DNA of 64,000 bases from DASQMT01 sp963827335 (GTDB lineage: Bacteria; Actinomycetota; Thermoleophilia; Solirubrobacterales; Solirubrobacteraceae), in the NCBI GenBank assembly GCA_963827335.1, contig CAWHAP010000012.1, positions 103,453 through 167,452 of the forward strand, in the 5' to 3' direction. Shown here in pieces: positions 9,672 to 19,185 of this stretch. The notes under the pieces were generated by a model that saw only the letters and a list, made by a program, of their open reading frames with translations, was not told the DNA's origin and ran no database searches. Position 1 is the first letter of the stretch, and each line of letters starts with the position of its first letter. Position numbers and translations under genes: made by a program.

Positions 9672-9700
9672 TTCAGGTGACGCAGCTTCGCGCCGATAAT
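9672..9700 (+). promoter_or_regulatory. Likely housekeeping promoter of the matrix operon
   Basis: A -35-like TTCAGG at 9672-9677 and a -10-like GATAAT at 9695-9700 are separated by exactly 17 bases. The expected start of transcription, about 9707, falls at the 5' edge of the riboswitch aptamer. The A/T-rich -10 stands out in a region above 70% GC. Assigned by eye. Confidence 0.55.
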
Positions 9701-9704
9701 CGGA

Positions 9705-9790
9705 GCACCGCAAGTGAGGCAAACCCGTCGTGAGGCGGGGACGCAAAGCCAGAGGTCTCCAGGACGGAGACGGCTCAGCCGCCGGACGTG
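9705..9790 (+). promoter_or_regulatory. Cyclic-di-GMP-I (GEMM-I) riboswitch aptamer
   Basis: The core reads GAGGCAAACCC, a hairpin, then GGACGCAAAGCC, the conserved strands of the GEMM-I class. The hairpin arms CCCGTC (9724-9729) and GGCGGG (9734-9739) close a GTGA loop (9730-9733). This is a GNRA tetraloop, as used in the tertiary docking of this class. The second arm is GTCTCC (9755-9760) pairing with GGAGAC (9766-9771), followed by GGCTCAGCCGCCGG, the position of the tetraloop receptor and closing strand. The family binds c-di-GMP in the three-helix junction. It sits in the 5' leader of the TasA-like/SipW operon, 66 bases before the first ATG. Covariance-model scoring would settle the exact ends. 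Confidence 0.88.
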
Positions 9791-9849
9791 GACGCGGATG
9801 TCCACACACAGGATCGCCCTCCCCAGGGCGTCCCCGACCCGGCAAGGAG
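9788..9849 (+). promoter_or_regulatory. Putative expression platform: two hairpins and the Shine-Dalgarno
   Basis: Directly after the aptamer, GTGGAC (9788-9793) pairs with GTCCAC (9800-9805), and CGCCCT (9815-9820) with AGGGCG (9825-9830). AAGGAG at 9844-9849 is a strong ribosome binding site seven bases before the ATG at 9856. Neither hairpin is followed by a T tract, so I infer control of translation or Rho access rather than an intrinsic terminator. Whether ligand turns the operon on or off cannot be read from the sequence. Confidence 0.45.
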
Positions 9850-9855
9850 AGCCGC

Positions 9856-10428
9856 ATGTCCCGCATCGCCTACATGATCCACCGTCCCCGGCGCACGCTC
9901 GCCGCGCTGGCCACCGTGGTCGGCGCCTGCGGCCTGACCGTCGCCTCGGGCGCCGACTTCACCGCCACTGCGGCGAACCCCGCCAACACCTTCAGCACCG
10001 GCACCCTGACGATGTCGAACAGCCGCGAGGATGCGGCGATCCTCATCGCCGGCGGCCTCCGCCCGGGCGAGACGCCGGTCGGCGGCACCGTCGACATCGC
10101 CAACACGGGCTCACTCGCGGGCGCGTTCACCCTGAGCCGCGGCGCGCCGGACGACTCGGATACGGCGAACCCGCTCAGCGAGAAGCTGAGCCTCGTCGTG
10201 CGCGACTGCGGCGAGTTCGCCGCCGGCGACGCCCCCGCATGCGGCCCACTCGACGGCGACGTCGTGTACTCCGGCGCGCTCTCGGACATGGACCACGCCG
10301 AGGCGCTCGGCCAGTTCGCCGGCGACGAGCAGCACCGCTTCCGCTTCGACGTCGGCCTCGACGGCTCTGCCGGCAACGAGTACCAGGGCGACTCATCTGA
10401 GGTCGTCTTCACCTGGGCCGCCGCCTGA
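9856..10428 (+). CDS. TasA/camelysin-like secreted matrix protein
   Basis: A 190-residue exported protein. A basic start (RPRRT) and a hydrophobic helix to about residue 31 are followed by SGADFTATAANPANTFSTG. This is the signature of SipW-cognate signal peptides and of the first strand of TasA/CalY proteins. The mature body is a beta sandwich containing ILIAGGLRPGE (residues 62-72) and YQG near the end (FTWAA). Bacillus TasA forms the main biofilm fibre; CalY (camelysin) relatives are surface proteins. The two Cys residues of RDCG and ACGP may form a disulfide. It is first in the operon, directly under the c-di-GMP riboswitch, with the signal peptidase gene 18 bases downstream. Its role as a fibre subunit is inference from family and context. 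Confidence 0.82.
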   Translation: MSRIAYMIHRPRRTLAALATVVGACGLTVASGADFTATAANPANTFSTGTLTMSNSREDAAILIAGGLRPGETPVGGTVDIANTGSLAGAFTLSRGAPDDSDTANPLSEKLSLVVRDCGEFAAGDAPACGPLDGDVVYSGALSDMDHAEALGQFAGDEQHRFRFDVGLDGSAGNEYQGDSSEVVFTWAAA

Positions 10429-10446
10429 CCGCGATCGAGGCCGTCC

Positions 10447-10968
10447 GTGCGTCGCCTGCTCCATTTCGGTACCACCATGCTGCTCGCCGTCGGTGTGCTG
10501 ATCGGCCTCGCCCTCGTCGTGCCGTCGCTGGTCGGCTACCAGCGCTACGTGATCGTCAGCGGCTCGATGTCGGGGACCTATGACCGTGGGTCGGTCGTGA
10601 TCGACGAAGTCGTGCCCGTCGCCGAGCTGCGGGTCGGAGACGTGATCACCTACCGGCCGCCGGCCGGCGCCGGTCCCAGCGGCCTCGTGACCCACCGGAT
10701 CGCATCGATCGCACGCGACGAGCAGGGCCGGCGCGTGTTCCGCACCCGCGGCGACGCGAACCCGGCCGCCGACCCGTGGACGTTCACGCTCGGCAGGCCG
10801 AACCAGGCCCGCGTCGTCGCCGGCGTGCCGTGGGTCGGCTATGGCCTCGCCGCCCTCTCGGATCGCCGCGTGCGGCTGCTCGTCGTGGGCCTGCCCGCGC
10901 TCGCGGTCGCCTTCGGGGCGATCGCCGGCCTGTGGCGCGAGGCCGCCGCGCAGGGGGAGCCGGCGTGA
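10447..10968 (+). CDS. sipW: SipW-type (ER-like) signal peptidase I
   Basis: A 173-residue membrane peptidase starting at GTG 10447. An N-terminal helix (residues 10-29) precedes the catalytic SGSM box, with Ser40 as nucleophile. The general base is His83 in VTHRI. Most bacterial LepB enzymes use Lys here; a Ser/His pair marks the archaeal/ER/SipW branch. The GDAN box (residues 102-105) follows, and a second helix lies near the C-terminus (LLVVGLPALAVAFGAIAGL). In Bacillus, SipW processes TasA and TapA. Its place between a TasA-like protein and two further exported proteins supports the same dedicated role. The stop TGA overlaps the GTG of the next gene. Confidence 0.92.
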   Translation: MRRLLHFGTTMLLAVGVLIGLALVVPSLVGYQRYVIVSGSMSGTYDRGSVVIDEVVPVAELRVGDVITYRPPAGAGPSGLVTHRIASIARDEQGRRVFRTRGDANPAADPWTFTLGRPNQARVVAGVPWVGYGLAALSDRRVRLLVVGLPALAVAFGAIAGLWREAAAQGEPA

Positions 10969-12680
10969 AGCGCCTGCTCGTGCTCGCCGTGCTCGTCCTC
11001 GTGCCCGTCGGCGCACGACCGACGCACGCCACGTTCGTCGCCGCCTCCGCGAACCCGGAGACCACGTTCACGACCGCAGCGGACTTCAACACCGTCGCCG
11101 TGACGCTGGACGACCCCGGCACGCCGCGCATGGGCACGATCGCGCTGAGCGCGGCGGCGACCTCCGCCCGCGGCATCGGCGAGGTGCGGTTCGAGCACCA
11201 GCTGAGCGGCGGCCCGTGGACGCCGATCTGCACGGACACCACCGCGCCCTACGGCTGCGACTGGAACACCTCGGGGCACGACGGCCTGCGGACCATCCGC
11301 GCCACCGCGCGCGACGCAGCGGGCTACGAGCGGGCCTCGCAGATCGTCGCGCGGCAGATCGACAACACGGCGCCGAGCCTGGGCTTCACCCACGCGACCG
11401 CCGTCCACGGCACGGTCTCGCTCTCCGTGAGCGCCGCCGACGCCGGCGTCGGCGTCGCCCCGAACGGGATCCGGCTGGAGTACAGCCCGGCCGGCACCGA
11501 CGCGTGGGTCGAGATCTGCCGGAGGTCGAGCTCCGGCAGCTGCGCCTGGAGCACGACGGGCCTCGCGAACGGCGCCTTCGACCTGCGCGCCTCGGCGGCC
11601 GACGCGCTGGGCAACAGCGCGACCCCGGTCAAGCTGGGCAGCCGCCAGGTCGACAACAGCCCGCCGACGACGTCCGTGCTCGCACAGCCGCAGCCCAACC
11701 AGAGCGGCGTGCTCACCATGCGCGTCGACGCCGGTGACGCAGGCGGGAGCAACGTCGACCGGGTCGTGTTCCAGGGCCGCGGCGCCGGGGGGAGCGATCC
11801 GTGGATGGACGTGTGCGTCGACACGGCGGCGCCGTACGAGTGCTCCGGCAACACCGCGGGGTTCAACGTCCCGGGCTACGGCTTCATCGCGATCCCCGAC
11901 GGCATGTACGCCATGCGCGCCCTCGTGTACGACGGGGCCGGCAACCAGGCGGAGACGCCGACGTACACGTTCCGGATCGACAACACGAAGCCCGCGATCG
12001 CGAACTTCAACCCGCCGCTGCTCACCGGCACCGTGCCGCTCTCGGCGTCGGTCGGCGACGGCGGCTCCGGCCTCGACAGCGTGCGGATCGAGAGCTCGGC
12101 CGACAACGGGTCGTCATGGATCACGCTCTGCGCGTCGGCCGCCTGCGACTGGGCCGTCCCGGCGGGGGACGCGACATGGGACCTGCGGGTCGTCGCCGCC
12201 GACCGGGCGGGCAACCAGCAGATCGTCAACGTCGCCGACCGCCCCGGTGGCACGCAACCCGCCGCGAGCGCGGTCAGTGGCGTCAACGGCGTGATGGCCG
12301 GCACGCTCGACGCCGGGGACGCGTTCACGCTGACCTACAGCGAGGCGATCAGGCCGCAGAGCCTCGTGGCCGGTTGGGACGGCGCCGGGTCGCAGCCTGT
12401 GACGGTCACGATCGCCGCGGGTGACCTGATCACGTTCGGCGTCCCGGCGCTCGGCCAGATCCAGCTCGGCCGCGACGTGACCGCGGGCGGCGCGACCTTC
12501 GCCGGCACGCTGTCGGCCACAGGGGTCCAGCTCACGGTGACGCTGGGTCCGCTCACGTCCGGCGCCGTCATCCCGGCGGCCGGCGACCCGGTGCTGACGT
12601 GGACGCCCAGCGCCGCCGCCACCGACGCGACCGGGCTCCCCGCCACGGTGACGCCGGTCACGGGGACGGAGTCGCTGTGA
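10965..12680 (+). CDS. Secreted multidomain Ig-like repeat protein, probable SipW substrate
   Basis: A 571-residue exported protein from GTG 10965. Its N-terminus (KRLLVLAVLVLVPVGA, then HATFVAASANPETTFTT) repeats the A-x-F-x-A-x-x-A-N-P-x-x-T-F pattern of the TasA-like protein upstream, so both probably share one peptidase. About four Ig-like modules of 90-100 residues follow, with linkers RQIDNTAPS, RQVDNSPPT and FRIDNTKPA. Three to four modules keep a Cys pair (ICTDTTAPYGCDW, ICRRSSSGSCAW, VCVDTAAPYECS, LCASAACDW). This module type occurs in cell-surface adhesins. The last 150 residues (FTLTYSEAIRPQSL onward) form a different beta domain. No anchor is seen, so it is secreted or held by the fibre. 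Both junctions are 4-base GTGA overlaps, showing translational coupling. Confidence 0.8.
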   Translation: MKRLLVLAVLVLVPVGARPTHATFVAASANPETTFTTAADFNTVAVTLDDPGTPRMGTIALSAAATSARGIGEVRFEHQLSGGPWTPICTDTTAPYGCDWNTSGHDGLRTIRATARDAAGYERASQIVARQIDNTAPSLGFTHATAVHGTVSLSVSAADAGVGVAPNGIRLEYSPAGTDAWVEICRRSSSGSCAWSTTGLANGAFDLRASAADALGNSATPVKLGSRQVDNSPPTTSVLAQPQPNQSGVLTMRVDAGDAGGSNVDRVVFQGRGAGGSDPWMDVCVDTAAPYECSGNTAGFNVPGYGFIAIPDGMYAMRALVYDGAGNQAETPTYTFRIDNTKPAIANFNPPLLTGTVPLSASVGDGGSGLDSVRIESSADNGSSWITLCASAACDWAVPAGDATWDLRVVAADRAGNQQIVNVADRPGGTQPAASAVSGVNGVMAGTLDAGDAFTLTYSEAIRPQSLVAGWDGAGSQPVTVTIAAGDLITFGVPALGQIQLGRDVTAGGATFAGTLSATGVQLTVTLGPLTSGAVIPAAGDPVLTWTPSAAATDATGLPATVTPVTGTESL

Positions 12681-13546
12681 GCCGCTCGCTCGCCCGGAAG
12701 GGGCTCTCCACCCTGCTGGCGCTCGCGGTCGCCGCGGTCGCGATCCTCGTCGCGCTCGACGCGCCGGCGCCGAGGCGCGCGCCCGCCTTCGCGCTGACCG
12801 CAGCCGGCGGCGCGCTGGCGCTCGAGAGCGACCGCGCGGGAGCCGCGATCCTGCAGGCCGGGAACCTCCGGCCGGGCGATGAGATCGCGGGCGAGGTGAC
12901 GCTCTCGGCGGCCCGGGACGTCACCCTCGCGCTCCGCGGCACGACCACCGCCTCCGCGCTCGCCGGCCGGCTCACGTTGGCGATCGACGACGTGAGCGAC
13001 CCCGCCGCGCCCGTCGCCGTCCACCGCGGCATGCTCGCCGGCCTGTCCCAGCTGCGGCTCGCCCCGCTGGCCGGCGGCGTGCGGCGCACCTATCGGTTCA
13101 CCACGTCGTTCCCGCCGGGCGCGAACGACAACGCGCTCCAAGGCGCGACGCTCACCGCCCGTTTCGACTGGATCGCCGTCGGTGCCGACGGCGCGCCGGC
13201 GGCGCCGCCCACGACGCCGGCCGGGCCTCCCCCGCCGGCGAGCGCGCCCGGACCGGCCGCCCCCGTCGCCTCCCCGGCCGCGGCGCGTCTGGTCGGGCTG
13301 CCCTCGGCTCGCCGGTGCGTCAAGCGCAAGCGCTACCGCCTCAAGGCGAAGCCCGCCCCCGGCGTCCGCGTGACGTCGGTCAGCGCCTACGTCGACAAGC
13401 ACCGTCAGCGCGGCCGGCGCCGCGGCCGCAAGGCGATCCTCGACCTGCGGACCGCGCGCCGCGCGCGGACCTCGGTGCGCGTGGTCGTGGGCACCAGCGC
13501 GGGCCGCGTCACCATCACGGCGAAGTACCGTCTCTGCGCGCGCTGA
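12677..13546 (+). CDS. Second TasA-like protein with basic C-terminal domain
   Basis: A 289-residue exported protein from GTG 12677. After a signal helix (residues 10-28) its first 200 residues align by eye with the operon's first protein. Shared points are AAILQAGNLRPGD versus AAILIAGGLRPGE, LTLAIDD versus LSLVVRD, YRFTTSF versus FRFDVGL, and ALQGATLTARFDW versus YQGDSSEVVFTW. A Pro-rich linker (residues about 172-200) leads to a strongly basic 80-residue domain with two Cys (RRCVKRKRYRLK and YRLCAR). The missing NPxxTF strand and the basic tail suggest an accessory or anchoring subunit rather than the main fibre, possibly binding wall polymer or DNA. That role is inference. It is the last gene of the operon. 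Confidence 0.72.
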   Translation: MSRSLARKGLSTLLALAVAAVAILVALDAPAPRRAPAFALTAAGGALALESDRAGAAILQAGNLRPGDEIAGEVTLSAARDVTLALRGTTTASALAGRLTLAIDDVSDPAAPVAVHRGMLAGLSQLRLAPLAGGVRRTYRFTTSFPPGANDNALQGATLTARFDWIAVGADGAPAAPPTTPAGPPPPASAPGPAAPVASPAAARLVGLPSARRCVKRKRYRLKAKPAPGVRVTSVSAYVDKHRQRGRRRGRKAILDLRTARRARTSVRVVVGTSAGRVTITAKYRLCAR

Positions 13547-13585
13547 GCGCTCAGCGCTTCGGCGGCATCGATCACCTCGACGCGG

Positions 13586-15123
<1,538 letters not shown>

Positions 15124-15127
<4 letters not shown>

Positions 15128-16272
15128 GTGCCGCGGCGCGCCACGAGGAGCAGCGCGACGTCGTCGGCGAGCGGGCCCGCGTTGAGGTCCTCCGCGCGCT
15201 CCACCACGAGCCGCACGAGCTCCTCCGGCCGTTCCCCGGCCGCGGAGCGCGCGGCGTCGACGACGGCGGCCAGGCCCTCCTCTCCCAGCCGCGCCTGCCC
15301 GGCGCCGACGCGCCCGTCCATCACCCCGTCGGTGTACAGCAGCAGCGACCAGTCGCCCGGCAGCGCGACGTCGTAGGCCGGCCAGTGGGCGTCGTCCACG
15401 ATGCCGAGCGGCGGGCCGGGCGGGCCCGGGTCGAGCGGGGCGACGCCGGTGTCGGCGAGGAGCAGCGGCGGCGGGTGCCCGGCCAGCCGGACGACCGCAC
15501 CGGCGCGGTCCGGGTGGATCGAGACCATGCACAGCGTGGTGAAGACGTGCTCCGCGAGGCGCTCGACCTGCTGCACCTCCTGCAGGTGCGCCAGCAGCTC
15601 ACCCGGCGGTGCGCCCGCCATCACGAGCGTGCGCCACGCGATCCGCAGGCAGACGCCGAGCGCCGCCTCGTCGGGGCCGTGGCCCGACACGTCGCCGATC
15701 ACCACGTGCACGGTGCCGTCGGGCACCTGCACCGCGTCGAAGAAGTCGCCGCCGAGCAGCGCGCGGCGGCGGCCGGGGAGATAGTGGGTCGCGAGGGAGA
15801 GCGCCGGGTCGTGCACGAGCGGCGCGGGCAGCAGGCCGCGCTCCAGGCGGGCGTTCTCGCGCGCCTCGAGCTGCGCGATCGAGAGCTGCTGCTGGGTGAG
15901 CTCCGCGCGCCGGCGCTCTACCGCGTAGCGCAGCGAGCGGGCCAACAGCGCCCCGCTCGTCGTGCCCTTGACGAGGTAGTCCTGGGCGCCGGCCGCGACC
16001 GCCTCGACGCCGCGCCGCTCGTCGGCGAACCCCGTGAGGACGAGCACGGCGAGCTGCGGCGCGACCGCGCGGAGCTCGCGCAGCCCGGCCAGGCCCTGGG
16101 TGTCGGGCAGGTTGAGGTCGAGCAGGACGCAGTCGAACGCCGCGAGGCCCGTGCCCACCGCCTCGGCCAGCGTGCGCATTCGCGTCAGCTCCACTTGGGC
16201 GTCGCCGAACTCGAGCTCCTCCTCGACGAGCATCGCGTCGCCGTCGTCGTCCTCGACCAGAAGCACGCGCAT
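15124..16272 (-). CDS. Response regulator with PP2C-type (RsbU/SpoIIE) phosphatase domain
   Basis: About 382 residues from the ATG at 16272 (MRVLLVEDDDGDAM). A GTG at 16320 is an alternative start and neither has a clear ribosome binding site. The receiver domain has the acidic pair EDDD, phospho-acceptor Asp in VLLDLNLPD, Thr in LVLTGFAD and Lys in YLVKGTT. A coiled-coil signalling helix (ELTQQQLSIAQLEARENARLE) leads to a SpoIIE/RsbU phosphatase (GGDFFDAVQVPDG, IGDVSGHGPDEA, YTDGVMDGR, LADDVALLLV) with its metal-binding Asp residues. Such proteins dephosphorylate anti-sigma antagonists in partner-switching stress responses. With the overlapping kinase gene it forms a phosphorelay; the target is not encoded nearby. 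Confidence 0.9.
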
Positions 16273-16386
16273 GCGCTCGGCCGCGAGCGACGCGGCGGTG
16301 GTGTCGGCGAACTGGTCCACGGTGCCGGGGGGAGCGGACCGCGCCCACTCTAGAGCGCGCGCCCCCTCCGGCACGATCACGGTCGC

Positions 16387-17985
16387 CTACGCCCTGCTGG
16401 CGGGCACCCCGGTCCCGCCGCCGGCGATCGACGCGCCTTCGCGCACCGGGGGCGGAGGCGTGTGGGTGACCACCTCCACCGCCGCCGTGTCGGCGTTCAG
16501 CGCCTTCATCAGGCTGACCGCCAACCCGATCATCACCAGGAGGAACGGCGCCGCGGCGAGGATCGCCGCCTGCTGGAGCGCATCGAGCCCGCCGGCGAGC
16601 AGGAGCACCGACGCCGACGCGCCCATCAGCGTGCCCCAGAGGATCACGACGCCGCGGGGCGGATGCAGGTCGCCGCGGCAGGAGAGCATGCCCATCACGA
16701 CCGAGGCCGCGTCCGCGCCGCTGACGAAGAACAGCGCGACCAGCACGATCACGAGGAACGACGTGATGTCCGACAGCGCGAACTGCTCGAGCGTGGTGAA
16801 CAGGCCCAGCTCGGGGCTCTGCCCGGCGGCCGCGGCGATGTCGGCCGCGCCGCTGAGCTGCAGGTCGATCGCCGCGCCGCCGAGCACGGCGAACCAGACG
16901 AAGCTCACGCCGCTCGGGATCAGCAGCACGCCGAAGACGAACTGGCCGATCGTGCGCCCGCGCGAGATGCGCGCGATGAACGTGCCGACGAACGGCGCCC
17001 ACGAGATCCACCAGGCCCAGTAGAAGATCGTCCACGCGCCCAGCCACTCGCGGTCGCCGAACGCGCCGGTGGCGAACGAATTGGGGACGATGCTGGTGAG
17101 GTAGCCGCCGACCGCCTCCGTGAGCGTGTCGAAGATGAAGATCGTCGGCCCGGCCAGGAGCAGGAACAGCAGCAGCAGGCCGGCGAGCCCCATGTTGATG
17201 TTGCTGAGGTACTGCACGCCCTTCGCCACGCCGGAGACGGCCGAGAGGATGAACGCGATGGTGAGCACGGCGATGATCATCACGGCGACGCCGTTGGAGT
17301 TCTCGACGCCCCACAGGATGTCCATGCCGCCGTTGATCTGCAGCGCGCCGAGGCCGAGCGAGGTGGCGCTGCCGAACAGCGTCGCGAAGATCGCCAGCGA
17401 GTCGATCCCGCGCCCGATCGGGCCGTCGACCCGATCCCCGAGCAGCGGCCGGAACGCCGAGCTGATCAGGTTCCGCTGGCCCTTGCGGTAGACGAAGTAG
17501 GCGAGCGCGAGGCCGACGATCGCGTAGATCGCCCACGGATGGAAGGCCCAGTGGAAGTAGGAGTACTCCATGGCGACGCGCGCAGCCTCGGGCGTGTTCG
17601 GCGCTGCGGCGCCGTTCGGCGGCGCGCCGAGGTGCGAGAGCGGCTCGGTGACGCCGAAGAACATGAGCCCGATGCCCATGCCGGCGCTGAACATCATCGC
17701 GACCCACGACGACGTGCGGAACTCGGGCTGCTCGTCGTCCTGGCCCAGGCGGATCTTCCCGTGCCGACTGACGCCCAGGTACACGGCGAGGGCCAGGAAG
17801 CCGAGGGTCGAGAGCACGAAGACCCAGCCGAACGTCTCGATCACCCACCCGAGCGCGGAGTCGGCGGCATCGCCGAGGCTGCCCTTGTCGAGCACGCCCC
17901 ACAGCACGAACGCCACGCAGACGACCGCGGACGGATAGAACACCCACGGATCGACCTGCCGGAGCAGCGGCTTGCGCTCGCTCAT
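16387..17985 (-). CDS. BCCT-family betaine/choline/carnitine transporter
   Basis: A 532-residue, 12-helix secondary transporter. The family signature WTIFYWAWWISWAPFVG is intact. SAGMGIGLMFFGVTEP corresponds to the first conserved helix with the Gly-rich substrate region. The ATG at 17985 follows a strong AGGAGG-type site; the open frame upstream has no site. BCCT carriers bring in glycine betaine, choline or related compatible solutes with Na+ or H+. The C-terminus is short (about 30 residues after the last helix), without the long osmosensory tail of BetP. It lies directly upstream of the receiver-phosphatase/kinase pair on the same strand (114 bases to the chosen start), which suggests a shared link to osmotic stress. 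Confidence 0.93.
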   Translation of the reverse strand: MSERKPLLRQVDPWVFYPSAVVCVAFVLWGVLDKGSLGDAADSALGWVIETFGWVFVLSTLGFLALAVYLGVSRHGKIRLGQDDEQPEFRTSSWVAMMFSAGMGIGLMFFGVTEPLSHLGAPPNGAAAPNTPEAARVAMEYSYFHWAFHPWAIYAIVGLALAYFVYRKGQRNLISSAFRPLLGDRVDGPIGRGIDSLAIFATLFGSATSLGLGALQINGGMDILWGVENSNGVAVMIIAVLTIAFILSAVSGVAKGVQYLSNINMGLAGLLLLFLLLAGPTIFIFDTLTEAVGGYLTSIVPNSFATGAFGDREWLGAWTIFYWAWWISWAPFVGTFIARISRGRTIGQFVFGVLLIPSGVSFVWFAVLGGAAIDLQLSGAADIAAAAGQSPELGLFTTLEQFALSDITSFLVIVLVALFFVSGADAASVVMGMLSCRGDLHPPRGVVILWGTLMGASASVLLLAGGLDALQQAAILAAAPFLLVMIGLAVSLMKALNADTAAVEVVTHTPPPPVREGASIAGGGTGVPASRA

Positions 17986-18013
17986 GGCGACTCCTCCTCC
18001 TGTCCGACTGACC

Positions 18014-18035
18014 CCTTGTGCCGTCCACCACAAGG
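18014..18035. repeat. Inverted repeat between argD end and BCCT start
   Basis: CCTTGTG (18014-18020) and CACAAGG (18029-18035) form a 7-base perfect stem with an 8-base loop. It sits 24 bases beyond the argD stop and 29 bases upstream of the BCCT ATG, both on the minus strand. There is no T tract, so it may be a weak terminator, a transcript-stabilising stem or a binding site for a regulator of the transporter. Confidence 0.35.
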
Positions 18036-18058
18036 TGGCGCCGGCGGGGCCAGATATA

Positions 18059-19174
18059 TCACGGACCGAGGACGGCTGCCAAGCGGCGGATGGCCTCGTC
18101 CACCTCGGACTCCCCGACGATCAGCGGCGGCAGGAAGCGGAGCGTCGCGGGGCCGGTCGCGTTGATGACCAGGCGCTGCTCGAGCAACGCGCGGCGCACG
18201 ACGTCGGGGGCCGAGCCGGCGATGTCCGCGGCGACCATCAGCCCCCGGGCGCGGACGGCCCGCACGCCCGGCAGCTCGCGCAGCGCCTCGCGCAGCCGCT
18301 CGCCCAGGCTGCGGACGCGCGCGAGCAGCTCCGCGTCGTCGAGCACGTCGAGCGCCGCGTGGGCGGCGGCCGCGATCACGGGACCGCCGGCGAAGGTCGA
18401 CCCGTGGTCGCCGGGGGCGAGCACGTCCGCGAGCCGCTCGCCCGTGATCAGGGCCCCCACCGGCAGCCCACCGCCCAGCGCCTTGGCCACGGTCATCGCG
18501 TCCGGCACCACCGGGGTCTGCTCGTAGGCCCACAGCGTCCCCGTCCGCCCCATGCCGGTCTGCACCTCGTCGAACACGAGCGCGGCCCCCGTGCGGTCGC
18601 AGGCGGCGCGCGCCGCAAGCAGCAGCTCGTCGGGGAGCACGTGGACGCCGGTCTCGCCCTGGATCGGCTCGAGCAGCACCGCGGCCGTGCCCTCGTGCAC
18701 CGCGGCGTCGAGCGCCCCGGGGTCGGCCGCGACGGGCACGAACCCGGGCACGAGCGGCGCGAACGGCGCCTGCTTGGACTCCTGCGGCGTCGCCGAGAGC
18801 GCGCCGTAGGTGCGGCCGTGGAACGCACCGTGGAGCACGACGATCTCGCCGCCCGGCCGCGCCTTGCGCACGAGCTTGAGCGCGGCCTCGTTCGCCTCCG
18901 CGCCCGAGTTGGCGAAGAACACGCGGCCGCCGAGCGAGCACGCCGACAGGCGCTCGGCGAGCGTGGCCATCGGGACGTTGTGGAAGAGGTTGGAGACGTG
19001 GATGAGCTGCTGCGCCTGGCGGGTCACGGCGCCGACCACGAGCGGGTGGCAGTGCCCCACGTTGCAGACCGAGATGCCGGCGAGGAAGTCGAGGTAGGCG
19101 GTGCCCTCGTCGTCCCACAGCGTCGCGCCCTCCCCGCGGACGAACGTCACGGGGTACCGCGCGTAGGTGTTCAT
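18059..19174 (-). CDS. argD: Acetylornithine aminotransferase
   Basis: A 371-residue PLP enzyme of fold type I, class III. It converts N-acetylglutamate semialdehyde and glutamate to N-acetylornithine. Visible are the phosphate-binding NSGAEANEAALKL, the substrate region HGAFHGRTYG, EPIQGETGV, the PLP-ring Asp in VFDEVQTGMGR, and the Schiff-base Lys in VAKALGGGLP. The ATG at 19174 gives MNTYARYPV, the usual opening. It is the last gene of the argCJBD series, 11 bases after argB. Length fits ArgD rather than the longer ornithine or GABA aminotransferases. Confidence 0.94.
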   Translation of the reverse strand: MNTYARYPVTFVRGEGATLWDDEGTAYLDFLAGISVCNVGHCHPLVVGAVTRQAQQLIHVSNLFHNVPMATLAERLSACSLGGRVFFANSGAEANEAALKLVRKARPGGEIVVLHGAFHGRTYGALSATPQESKQAPFAPLVPGFVPVAADPGALDAAVHEGTAAVLLEPIQGETGVHVLPDELLLAARAACDRTGAALVFDEVQTGMGRTGTLWAYEQTPVVPDAMTVAKALGGGLPVGALITGERLADVLAPGDHGSTFAGGPVIAAAAHAALDVLDDAELLARVRSLGERLREALRELPGVRAVRARGLMVAADIAGSAPDVVRRALLEQRLVINATGPATLRFLPPLIVGESEVDEAIRRLAAVLGP

Positions 19175-19185
19175 CAGCGCGCCGC

